Shown: piece after piece, positions 48,020 to 57,160 of the stretch
Numbering within the stretch: the stretch's first letter is position 1
Layout: each line of letters opens with the position of its first letter
Assembly (NCBI GenBank): GCA_023255955.1
Contig: JAGDWD010000007.1
Span: forward strand, 226,928-290,927
Source: Desulfurococcales archaeon
GTDB lineage: Archaea > Thermoproteota > Thermoprotei_A > Sulfolobales > NBVN01
DNA length: 64,000 nt
Reading direction: 5' to 3'
Made by a program: the position numbers and the translations under genes
Notes under the pieces: generated by a model
What the model was told of the DNA's origin: nothing
The model's database searches: none
Seen by the model: only the letters and a program-made list of their open reading frames with translations

Positions 48020-48368
48020 TGTGTGTTAGGAGTATGTGTTGTTAAGTGTTTAGTTAAGAGGGTAACCTAAAGATGTGCCATATTAAGGATTTTGTGTCTA
48101 TATCAGCATAGGGAATTATTCTGCTGCCTATTACTGAAACAATTAAGAAGCTTTGTATGCTTATGTGTAGCCTTTAGGTTTATGGGGAGTGTCTTCAACA
48201 GTCTCTATGTAGCTATTTAAAAGTAGGGAGTTTAATTGACGATGTGTTTTGAGGTTTAGTTTATATGTAGAGATTTGCGATATGCTCCTATTAGACTACC
48301 ACTACAACTCGAGATCGTTAATAAAAGACCATAAAATATTCTAAACAGCCATTCCTGGGCGGACTACG

Positions 48369-49382
48369 GTGTTGCTACTTGAGAGGTTTGCTAAGCTACT
48401 TGCTTGGTGTCGGCCCGGTGTACTGATAGTTACCCACAGAAATGCGGACGTGGATGCCGTAGCAGCTGCTTTCACGTTAAACTATGTGCTGAGGTCTTAT
48501 GGTGAGGGAGTATCCGACATCTGTGTACCTGAGGGGGTCGATCTTGCTAGCAAGAAGATCCTCTCAGCATTAGGCTTTAGCGTTCCTAAATCCGGTAAGT
48601 GTGTTGGTAAGAGAATAGTACTCATCGATGTTTCTACTCTTGCTCAAGTAGAAGATGTTGAGTTCTCTGAGTGTTCTGTAGTCGATCACCACGTTGTTAA
48701 CTCAGTGGTTGAGGTCTGTGGCTTAGCTGTATACGACCCTAAAGCTGGGGCTACTTCAGCGCTTATCGCTGAGGCTTTAATGAACCTCGGGTTTACTGTC
48801 CCTAGAGCATACGCTACTCTCCTATTAGCTGGCATAATGTTCGATACTAGGTTCCTGAGAATAGCTAGCTCCAGGCTTCTGAGGGTAGTCAGCTGGTTAC
48901 TCGATGTTGGTGGGGATCTAGAGGAGGTAAGTAGGCTCCTCACGCACCAGGAGATCCCATACTCGGAGAGGATCGCTAAACTTAAGAGCCTCTCCAGGAT
49001 GGGGATATACGTAGTGGGGGAGGATAACATTCTCACAATGACCTGTGTTGGGGCCTACGAAGCGTCGTCTCTTAGAGTAGCTCTCGACGCTGGTTCCGAT
49101 ATAGCTATTGCTGTAGCACCACGAGAGGACTCTGCTCGAGTAGTTATCCGTGTAAGTAGCCGGCTCTTACAGGAGTTTAAAACCCCGGTTGCTGCTGAGC
49201 TAGCTAGATACCTAGGTGAGAATCTGGGAGGTAGTGGTGGAGGTCATGAAGCTGCTGCCGGGGTCGTAATACCTTTGATAAGTATTAGGAGTCTAGAGGA
49301 CGCGGTATTCCAATTCTTCCGGTTACGTGGTTATAAGGTTCGTGCCCTAGATAGAGGTAGATGGATGGAGGAGTGTACCTAG
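48369..49382 (+). CDS. DHH/DHHA1 phosphoesterase
   Basis: THRNADVDAVAA; VVDHHVVN; GSGGGHEAAAG. Confidence 0.9.
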   Translation: MLLLERFAKLLAWCRPGVLIVTHRNADVDAVAAAFTLNYVLRSYGEGVSDICVPEGVDLASKKILSALGFSVPKSGKCVGKRIVLIDVSTLAQVEDVEFSECSVVDHHVVNSVVEVCGLAVYDPKAGATSALIAEALMNLGFTVPRAYATLLLAGIMFDTRFLRIASSRLLRVVSWLLDVGGDLEEVSRLLTHQEIPYSERIAKLKSLSRMGIYVVGEDNILTMTCVGAYEASSLRVALDAGSDIAIAVAPREDSARVVIRVSSRLLQEFKTPVAAELARYLGENLGGSGGGHEAAAGVVIPLISIRSLEDAVFQFFRLRGYKVRALDRGRWMEECT

Positions 49383-50078
49383 ATGGTTAAGATATACGTT
49401 GACAATAGGGAACGAGAATCTGAGGTACCTAAATACCTATCCGAGATGGGCGTGGTCGTTATATTCAAGCAGCTTGAGGTAGGTGACTACATACTAGCTG
49501 AGAGAGTCGTAGCCGAGAGGAAAAGTGTGAGCGACCTGGTGAGGTCGGTCTTCGACGGCAGGTTCTTTGATCAGCTGTCCAGGCTGGCAGAGCGCTCAGA
49601 GAGGTTCTTTCTCTTAGTCGAGGGAGATATAGATAGAGTAAAGTTTGTGACATCCAACTACAGAGCAGTCCTCTCAGCACTCTACTTCTCCTCTATTGTG
49701 AGTAGGGTACCGGTAGTGTTCACCGAGGGACCCAGACACAGCGCTGAGCTACTTAAGTACCTAGCATCAAAGTTTCAGGAATCCCCATTCATGTTGAGGA
49801 CTACTAAGGTCTCAAGGAGTAAACCCAAGGATGCGTCACTCAGTGAGTGGCAGCTCTTCGTGGTCTCGTCCCTACCGGGAGTAGGGGTGAAGACGGCTGA
49901 GAGGTTACTCAGGAAGTTTGGTAGTGTTAAAGGAGTGTTTAACGCCTCTCTAGCTGAGTTAGCAAGTGTGGAGGGGATCTCCGAAGAAAAGGCGAGCCTC
50001 ATATTTAGAGTAATTAATGAGTTGTACACCAAAAAACGCCGGTCAGGGGATCTGAGTAACTACACAAAGAAGAGTTGA
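49383..50078 (+). CDS. xpf: XPF-family structure-specific endonuclease
   Basis: IYVDNRERESEVPKYL; VVAERKSVSDLVRSVFDGR (ERKxxxD); C-terminal HhH LPGVGVKTAERLL. Confidence 0.95.
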   Translation: MVKIYVDNRERESEVPKYLSEMGVVVIFKQLEVGDYILAERVVAERKSVSDLVRSVFDGRFFDQLSRLAERSERFFLLVEGDIDRVKFVTSNYRAVLSALYFSSIVSRVPVVFTEGPRHSAELLKYLASKFQESPFMLRTTKVSRSKPKDASLSEWQLFVVSSLPGVGVKTAERLLRKFGSVKGVFNASLAELASVEGISEEKASLIFRVINELYTKKRRSGDLSNYTKKS

Positions 50079-50105
50079 TCCTAAAATCCCGTGTTTGGGG
50101 AGGAC

Positions 50106-51023
50106 TCATATAGAAGGATAGAGAAGGTGCTCAAGCCTAACGTACTTCTTCGGTATCTCAGCTCTCACACCCTTCATCGGGTCAACGACCTGATTTATCC
50201 TTAAGTCAACAACTAAACTAGCAAGCATGTAAGCCTCCTCAAAACCTAGGCTTAGAGCCCTCATTAGAACAGATACGGCTTCTTCAGAAGCTCTATAGGC
50301 TGCTGTGTCTAGGTCTTCCCCGAATGCTATTATAGAGAACCTGTCTCCAAACTCAACGATCGGGTATTTAGGTCTCTTACCCTTTATCAGCTCAACTCTA
50401 ACACGTACCTCACCGGGAGTCTCAGCAGCCGCTACACATAGCTCACCATCAGCTTGAACCACATGGAGATCGCCGAGAGCCAGTAAAGCACCCTCAACAA
50501 ATACAGGTAGGTAGACCCTACTCCCAGTGGTCACTAGCGCTACATCCATGTTACCACCATGGTAGCCGGAGGTTCCAGTCGGGAACTCACCATCACTTGG
50601 AGCGACACCTATGACCCCGATCATAGGTCTCACCTCAATCTCTACCTTCCCAAAGCGGACCTTCCCTCCAGCTACCTCAAGAACTTTCACTGTCGGTCTG
50701 AATTCCTTATCAGGAAGAGCTCCGAACCCCGGGGCAACCATTATCACAGCTTTGTCCGAGACCTTTATTTCCTCTATCTCAACGAGTAAGGTGTCTCCGG
50801 GACTTGCTCCCTCAACATATAATGGTCCTGTAGCTGGATTTACCTTACTCCAGTCTATGGATTCGAGGGTGACTGATTCGTCCACTATCTGCCCGCCAAA
50901 AGCGTCTATAGTCTCGAAGATCACTACCTCCCCTGGGGTAGCTCTATACTTAGGTACGTAACGCTTGGAGAAGCTGTAGATTATGTAGTCCCTAGGCAAC
51001 CTAACTACCAAGTTAAGCACCAA
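50106..51023 (-). CDS. Acetamidase/formamidase family protein
   Basis: PATGPLYVEGASPGDTLLVEIEEI; GDLHVVQADGELC. Confidence 0.9.
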   Translation of the reverse strand: MVLNLVVRLPRDYIIYSFSKRYVPKYRATPGEVVIFETIDAFGGQIVDESVTLESIDWSKVNPATGPLYVEGASPGDTLLVEIEEIKVSDKAVIMVAPGFGALPDKEFRPTVKVLEVAGGKVRFGKVEIEVRPMIGVIGVAPSDGEFPTGTSGYHGGNMDVALVTTGSRVYLPVFVEGALLALGDLHVVQADGELCVAAAETPGEVRVRVELIKGKRPKYPIVEFGDRFSIIAFGEDLDTAAYRASEEAVSVLMRALSLGFEEAYMLASLVVDLRINQVVDPMKGVRAEIPKKYVRLEHLLYPSI

Positions 51024-51037
51024 CTACTCAAATAGGG

Positions 51038-52288
51038 TTAGAGATATAAAGAATTCCCACCCTGCTTGATCTTCTTAATAGAGCCTAGGAGGTCAGCACC
51101 CCCGTATTTAGCCCATATGTAGCAGGCACCTTCTTGGGACACCATACAAGGACCATAAGGTCTTTCCGGCCTACATCCTTTCATGAACATAGGGCATTGG
51201 CTAGGTTTTGCTATACCTAGCACTACCTCACTACACCGACAAGATGGTGGTAGCTCCGCCTCAAGGGTTCGACCGGCTGACGTGAGGACGTAGTCTTCTG
51301 GCCCAGGAGGTCTGAGTCCGTACTGGTAGTATGCGTCTAGCTCCCTATACCTATCCCTTAACATGAGGCCACTCCTTGGTACATATCCTATACCTCTCCA
51401 AGCAGCATCCACCTCCTCGAATACGGAGTTCACGTAATTCTTTGCTGTTGGGTTACCATCCCACTTCACAGCACGTCTGTACTCGACGTAGAGCCCGGGC
51501 TTTCTTTCTAGGATCATCCTAAGTATTTCCGCGATCGAGATGAGGACATCTATACCTTCAAACCCCGAAACTACAGTCGCAATGCCGAACTCTCTAGGGA
51601 GAAACTCCCAGACCGAAGCTCCGGTAACTACCGATACATGACCAGGAGCTATCACGCCCCTTATAGGTAGGAGTCCTCGCTCCCTGTAAAGCTTGATTGT
51701 GTACCTCATGATTGGTGGGGTGAGCCTGAGCACGCTGAGGAGTTTCAAGTTCTTAGGTACCTTACCCTCGAATATGGGTATAGCGTACGAGGGGGCTGTC
51801 GTCTCAAAGCCTATACCTAGGAAAATAGACTCTCTTCCATCGTTTTTAGAGTCCCTAACAGCGTCGTAGAAGCTGTACACAATCCGAACATCAGCACCTA
51901 TAGCCTTCGCTTCAGCTAGGTTTCTAGGGCTTTTGAGGGATGTTGAGGGAACCCTAAAAGCATCCCCGAACGTGTAGACTCTAACACCCTCTAGAGATAA
52001 CCTCACAATCTGCTCTATAATCTTCCCTGGGGTCACGCACACTGGGCATCCAGGACCTGCTACTAGGTCTATGCCGTCAGGCACTAAAGCTCTTATACCG
52101 TACCTTACAGTGGTCCACTCATGGGTCCCGCAGAAATTCATTATCTTTATCGGCATCTCCTCGAAGGACTTGATCCTGCTGTAGTAAGACTCAATAAGTT
52201 TTACTATAGTCGGGGCTATAGTAGAGCCGAACCTCTGCACTAACGCACTAACCTTCTCACCAGCTTTCTCGGTCTCAGACACCACCAC
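51038..52288 (-). CDS. hypD: Hydrogenase maturation protein HypD
   Basis: NFCGTHEWTTVRYGIRALVPDGIDLVAGPGCPVCVTP; GFETTAPSYA; C-terminal Cys cluster. Confidence 0.95.
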   Translation of the reverse strand: MVVSETEKAGEKVSALVQRFGSTIAPTIVKLIESYYSRIKSFEEMPIKIMNFCGTHEWTTVRYGIRALVPDGIDLVAGPGCPVCVTPGKIIEQIVRLSLEGVRVYTFGDAFRVPSTSLKSPRNLAEAKAIGADVRIVYSFYDAVRDSKNDGRESIFLGIGFETTAPSYAIPIFEGKVPKNLKLLSVLRLTPPIMRYTIKLYRERGLLPIRGVIAPGHVSVVTGASVWEFLPREFGIATVVSGFEGIDVLISIAEILRMILERKPGLYVEYRRAVKWDGNPTAKNYVNSVFEEVDAAWRGIGYVPRSGLMLRDRYRELDAYYQYGLRPPGPEDYVLTSAGRTLEAELPPSCRCSEVVLGIAKPSQCPMFMKGCRPERPYGPCMVSQEGACYIWAKYGGADLLGSIKKIKQGGNSLYL

Positions 52289-52444
52289 ACAACTCCTTTT
52301 TCTCTATCCTTAGCCAGAGTTTAAGCTCTAGTAGGGAGCTATGAGATTCTTAACGCGGTAATACGGTAATACCGTTACACAGAAGTTACGGTCTTTCCTT
52401 GATTAAGCTGACGTAGGAGCGTTGATATATGATTTGACTCAGCT

Positions 52445-52882
52445 ATGATCTGGGCCAACTTAGAAGAGAAACTGATATCCTTACTTAAGGAGGTCCTAGG
52501 ACAGTTGGGTATGGAGGTCTACGCAAACGTATTTATAGGTAACATAGAACTTGATCTAGTTGCCATAGAGAGAGCTAGCACTAGACCGATAGTCCACGTT
52601 GTTGAGGTCAAGTCTAGACCTAAAAGCAAGCTAATCTACCAAATCCTAGATAGAGTAAAACTCTCTGATTACATATATGCCGCGTTACCAGCTAAGCACT
52701 ATCCGTACCTAAACCAGCTCCCCGAAGTTGCTGGGCTTCTCATAGTGGATGCTGAGAGGCAGGCAATCTACGAGATAAGAAAAGCTAGGTATATAGGTAA
52801 CGGATGGAGGTTACTAGAACTACTCGGGTCTCGCCCTCTACGGGGAACCGTGAGCAGTCATGTAAATATCCAGACAGGGTGA
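52445..52882 (+). CDS. PD-(D/E)XK nuclease-like protein
   Basis: NIELDLVAIERASTRPIVHVVEVKSR (D...ExK). Confidence 0.6.
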   Translation: MIWANLEEKLISLLKEVLGQLGMEVYANVFIGNIELDLVAIERASTRPIVHVVEVKSRPKSKLIYQILDRVKLSDYIYAALPAKHYPYLNQLPEVAGLLIVDAERQAIYEIRKARYIGNGWRLLELLGSRPLRGTVSSHVNIQTG

Positions 52883-52970
52883 TCCCAAGCAGGAGGGGTT
52901 ACCTCCGCTTAGGATCACCGCGTCCAGATATCTACATGACTGCTCCAGCTCCCCGTAGAGGCTGGCGCCC
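52826..52970. repeat. Large inverted repeat / ~145-nt hairpin
   Basis: 52836-52890 pairs with 52907-52960: CTCTACGGGGAACCGTGAGCAGTCATGTAAATATCCAGACAGGGTGATCCCAAGC vs reverse complement of right arm CTCTACGGGGAGCTGGAGCAGTCATGTAGATATCTGGACGCGGTGATCCTAAGC; apex GGAGG-ggtta-CCTCC; weaker pairing outward. Confidence 0.92.
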
Positions 52971-53329
52971 CCACTAAGTATCTAGCAGTAGACCTTAATC
53001 TAGCTTTCTACGTATAATATGCTTAGAACGTTAATTCAGGTATTATGTGTCTGTGGAAAAAATTGTTTATAGTTTATTGATTATTCACTGATCCTTCTTT
53101 TATATGTTCTTCCAGCTTATAACTATGACTCACTGTTTATCCTAGAAATTATTACTTAGCTAACACCTCAGTAATCAATGCGGCTTACAGCTGCAAAAGA
53201 GATCTACTCAGATGAGACAGGTTAGCTCACCAATCACTTGTGCTGGTTCATCACGCCAATATATAGTGTTCTAGTTAGTATTTAGGTAGTTAATCCCAGT
53301 GTTTACTTCCTAGCTGAAGTATTTTGTGG

Positions 53330-53893
53330 TTAGAGCTCTTCGGACACTACAAGCTTAGTGACTAAGCTCTTCAATACATTCCGGGCTTCCTCAGATATGG
53401 ATGCGGTTTCAAGGGCTGTTTCGATTCTTTCCTTAGTGGATTCCACTATATCTAGTACTGAGGTATAGCCCTTATTGAGGTATCGTATTCCCTGGAGTAG
53501 GGTAGCTATGTTATCACATAGCTTCACTACTAGTGATTCGAGGGACTTACCCTCGTTAAGCTCCTTCAATAAATCTGAGTAGTTCGTTATTTCTAACTCC
53601 CGTATGGCTTCCTCCTCCAGCTGAGTTGAGTTAGCCATAGAGCTCTTAACTTTCTTAACTATGTCACCTGTCACACTCTCCAGTATATCATGAAGTAACG
53701 CCATCCTCATAACTCTCAATGTGTCAACCTGTATTCCAGCTTCATTGAGCTTGTCAGCTACAAGCATGGAGAGGAAAACCACCTCAAATGTGTGGGAACC
53801 GACCGTCTCTGAGTCTGATGGCGGGATACCCCGCAACATCCAGCCAGTTCTAGCTAGGTTCTTCACCCTCATAGCTGAACCGTACTTAACCAA
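53330..53893 (-). CDS. HD-domain phosphohydrolase (YfbR/nucleotidase-like)
   Basis: SHTFEVVFLSMLVAD...RMALLHDILESVTGDI. Confidence 0.88.
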   Translation of the reverse strand: MVKYGSAMRVKNLARTGWMLRGIPPSDSETVGSHTFEVVFLSMLVADKLNEAGIQVDTLRVMRMALLHDILESVTGDIVKKVKSSMANSTQLEEEAIRELEITNYSDLLKELNEGKSLESLVVKLCDNIATLLQGIRYLNKGYTSVLDIVESTKERIETALETASISEEARNVLKSLVTKLVVSEEL

Positions 53894-54060
53894 GTGTCCC
53901 CTATATGCAAGTTACGGTAGTCAGATATATGTTAAAGCGGTTCTAACATGCTAATATTGTTGCTATCTCCTATGTTCAAAACAAAACATGCTTATACACT
54001 AGACAGGACTATCTAAACAGCTTTTAAACTGATACTGAAAGAATATAGTGAGGTATAGCT

Positions 54061-55323
54061 ATGAGCGGTAAAGTTAGCTATTTACAATGGATGTTACAGG
54101 TTCTCAAGAACTCTGTCGAGCTTGGTGGGTTCCCGGAGGAGGTCTACCACATACTCAGTAAACCCGAAAGAGTTCTAATGGTCAGCATACCGGTAAGGAT
54201 GGATAATGGGAAGATAGTGGTGTTTGAAGGCTATAGGGTCCAGCATAACAGTGCTCTAGGGCCCTACAAGGGAGGTATAAGGTTCCATCCTGAGGTAGAC
54301 CTCGAGACAGACATGGCTCTAGCTCTTGGGATGACCCTAAAGAACTCACTAAATGGCTTACCCTACGGCGGAGGTAAGGGTGCTGTAAAGGTAGATCCCA
54401 AGAAGCTGTCTCAGACCGAGCTGGAGAGACTGAGTAGGGGATACGCTAGAGCTATCGCACCGTTAATAGGGGACCTAGAAGACATTCCTGCTCCTGACGT
54501 CGGGACCAACCCGCAGATAATGGCCTGGATGGTTGATGAGTACAGCAAACTCAAAGGACGTAACGTACCTGGAGTCTTCACAGCGAAGCCTCCTGAGCTA
54601 TGGGGTAACCCTGTGAGGCTGTACTCCACAGGCTTCGGGACAGCCGTCGCGGCTAAGGTCGCAGCAGAGAAGTATCTAGGAAGATTTGAAGGGCTGACTG
54701 TATCAGTTCACGGCTTCGGGAATGTGGGTCAGTACGCTGCCTACTATGCTGCTAAGTGGGGAGCTAAGGTCGTTGCTGTGAGCGACACGTCGGGAACTGT
54801 CTACGATCCTAACGGAATAGACGTCGAGCTTGCTATGAAGGTGAAGGAAAGCACTGGGAAGGTCATTAACTACCCGAGAGGTGAGAAGCTTGACCCAGAC
54901 GCCTCCCTCTACGTAGACTGCGACGTGCTCATGCCTTCTGCTATAGAAAACGTTATTAGAGCGGACAACGTCCACAAGGTCAAGGCTAAGGTCATTTCTG
55001 AGGGAGCTAACGGTCCGACTACCCCGGAGGCGGAGAAGGTACTCTACGAGAGAGGAGCCGTCATAGTCCCCGACATAGCTGCTAACGCAGGCGGTGTCGT
55101 AATGTCCTACCTAGAGTGGGTAGAGAACCTTCAGTGGTACTGGTGGAGCGAGGAGGAGACACTCAGCAGGATTAAGACGTTAATGGAGAACAACATCAAG
55201 AGGCTGATAGCGAAGTACGAGTCCTTGAGGTCAGAGAAAGGACCCGTAACAATGAGAAACGCAGCGTTCGTACTGGCCGTAGAAAGAGTATATAAAGCCA
55301 TGAAGCTCAGAGGCTGGATCTAA
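54061..55323 (+). CDS. gdhA: Glutamate dehydrogenase
   Basis: [50 protein letters not shown]. Confidence 0.97.
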   Translation: MSGKVSYLQWMLQVLKNSVELGGFPEEVYHILSKPERVLMVSIPVRMDNGKIVVFEGYRVQHNSALGPYKGGIRFHPEVDLETDMALALGMTLKNSLNGLPYGGGKGAVKVDPKKLSQTELERLSRGYARAIAPLIGDLEDIPAPDVGTNPQIMAWMVDEYSKLKGRNVPGVFTAKPPELWGNPVRLYSTGFGTAVAAKVAAEKYLGRFEGLTVSVHGFGNVGQYAAYYAAKWGAKVVAVSDTSGTVYDPNGIDVELAMKVKESTGKVINYPRGEKLDPDASLYVDCDVLMPSAIENVIRADNVHKVKAKVISEGANGPTTPEAEKVLYERGAVIVPDIAANAGGVVMSYLEWVENLQWYWWSEEETLSRIKTLMENNIKRLIAKYESLRSEKGPVTMRNAAFVLAVERVYKAMKLRGWI

Positions 55324-55349
55324 CCAGTAAATAATTTTTGTTCTATATT

Positions 55350-55545
55350 CCGTTTGTCCCTAGATGCTCGTTGATATGGGTTTATGTTCGTTCATTACAT
55401 TTAGGGACTTCCACCTTGCCCACAGGGATCTACTTATCCCTGTGGAGTCATGGGTGGCGTTCGTCCCGAACGGCACGCGGGACACATCTACGTACAGCCC
55501 TACGGGGCTTGGAGCGTTGCTCCCATCACCCCGCAGAGCTTACAC
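55350..55545 (-). ncRNA. Orphan TnpB guide-RNA (omega/reRNA)-like element, copy 2, no tnpB
   Basis: Near-ungapped homology to 29860-30055 with conserved stems; no zinc-finger/RuvC coding region attached. Confidence 0.6.
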
Positions 55546-55577
55546 TCCTCCAGCAATTAAAATACCCTATACGACCC

Positions 55578-55589
55578 TAATAAACTTTT
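55578..55589 (-). promoter_or_regulatory. Candidate TATA box driving the orphan element on the minus strand
   Basis: Minus-strand AAAAGTTTATTA; predicted TSS ~25 nt downstream (~55553), close to the start of homology. Confidence 0.45.
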
Positions 55590-55720
55590 CTGCCCGCCTT
55601 CTATTCTATTAATATGACGAAAACACGGCTCTAGGGCCATCAAACACTGTCACACTCAGACCTTCAGCTTAGCCATAAGCTTTTTTGCCTAGCTTAATTA
55701 GTTAATCCGAGGTTGAGAAC

Positions 55721-57160
55721 TTGATAGATGAGGTACTACTGGAGAAGATTGTTGATATAGCTAGAAATCAAGGAGCTACCTACGCTGAGGCTAGATTTCA
55801 GGAGGATATCAGTGAATCCTTAATTATGAGGAATGGTAGGGTATTAGGAGTAAATACAACTGTCTCTAGGGGTATTGGTGTAAGGGTCTTAGTTGGCGGG
55901 GCCCTAGGATTTGCCGCTACAAATCGCCTAGACCAGGAGTCTCTAATCTCGACAGTATCTGAAGCTGTTTCCAGGGCACGTGCTATATCGTCACTAATGA
56001 AATCCTCTATAGAGCTTGATGAGTCTAGAGTTGGTAGAGCTAGCTACGAGGTCGTCCCCAAGGTGAAGCTCGAGGACTACGGTGTGGAGGATAGGATAGG
56101 CTTAGGTAAAGAGATCTACTCAGCTGTTGGAGGGTCATTAAGACAGGCAAAGCTACCAGTACTTACGTTCGGTATTGACACCCATATCCAAAGGAAGGTA
56201 GTTGTGAATAGTGATGGGGCTCTAGTAAGGTCAGCAATACCGAGGATCTACGTATGGGTAAACTTTGTTGAGAGTATCCCGGAGAAGGGGACGATACAGA
56301 GACGCGTAGATTTCGGGGCCTCTGGCGGTATTGAGTGGTTAAAGGAGTGGAGGGTGGTTGATGAGGTAGTTGAGGAGGCGAAGAACCTTGAAAACGTGTT
56401 AGCTAGTGGTGTTGAGCCCCCGCGCGAGGAGGTAGACGTAATTGTGGGGTCTGAGATAGTGGGGCTCATAGTGCACGAATCTGCTGGGCATCCTATGGAG
56501 GCTGATAGAATACTTGGTAGGGAAGCCGCACAAGCTGGGGAGTCATACGTCAAGCCGGAGATGATTGGGAGGTATTCTGTAGGCAATAAATACGCTACAG
56601 TCATAGAGGACCCGACCGTACCCGGTGGTTACGGATTCTACCTCTACGACGATGAGGGTGTTCCAGCAAGACCTCGCTACCTCTATAAAGAGGGGTTGAT
56701 TTACGAGCCTCTACACAATAGACATACAGCGAAGATCTTCGGAACCTCCAGTAACGGGGCAGCGAGAGCTATGACATATGCGAGGGAACCTATAATTAGG
56801 ATGAGCAATACTTACTTCAAGCCAGGTGATATGAGCTTCGACGAGCTGCTGGAGGACATAAAGCTCGGGGTGTATATGAAGTCATACATGGAGTGGAATA
56901 TAGATGACATAAGGTGGAACCAGAGATATGTAGGGCTCGAAAGCTATCTCATAGTAAACGGAGAGATAACGAAGCCCGTTAGAAACCCTGTCCTGGAGGT
57001 AACTACTGGCGGCTTCTACAGTAGAATTTCCGGGGTTGGTAAAGTGCTTAGGTTCTACCCAGGGACGTGTGGTAAGGGTGAGCCATCCCAAGGTGTTCCT
57101 GTGTGGTATGGTGGACCCGATATTAAGCTATCAAAAATTAAGGTTGGTGTTGCGCTATGA
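55721..57160 (+). CDS. tldD: TldD family metalloprotease
   Basis: IVGLIVHESAGHPMEADRILGRE (HExxxH). Confidence 0.95.
   Translation: MIDEVLLEKIVDIARNQGATYAEARFQEDISESLIMRNGRVLGVNTTVSRGIGVRVLVGGALGFAATNRLDQESLISTVSEAVSRARAISSLMKSSIELDESRVGRASYEVVPKVKLEDYGVEDRIGLGKEIYSAVGGSLRQAKLPVLTFGIDTHIQRKVVVNSDGALVRSAIPRIYVWVNFVESIPEKGTIQRRVDFGASGGIEWLKEWRVVDEVVEEAKNLENVLASGVEPPREEVDVIVGSEIVGLIVHESAGHPMEADRILGREAAQAGESYVKPEMIGRYSVGNKYATVIEDPTVPGGYGFYLYDDEGVPARPRYLYKEGLIYEPLHNRHTAKIFGTSSNGAARAMTYAREPIIRMSNTYFKPGDMSFDELLEDIKLGVYMKSYMEWNIDDIRWNQRYVGLESYLIVNGEITKPVRNPVLEVTTGGFYSRISGVGKVLRFYPGTCGKGEPSQGVPVWYGGPDIKLSKIKVGVAL

Noticed and set aside
55338-55612. Two plus-strand ORFs (55338-55580 and 55364-55612)
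   Set aside because: They lie antisense to the guide-RNA-like element, have low-complexity/unnatural composition, and are explained by the RNA homology with 29860-30055.
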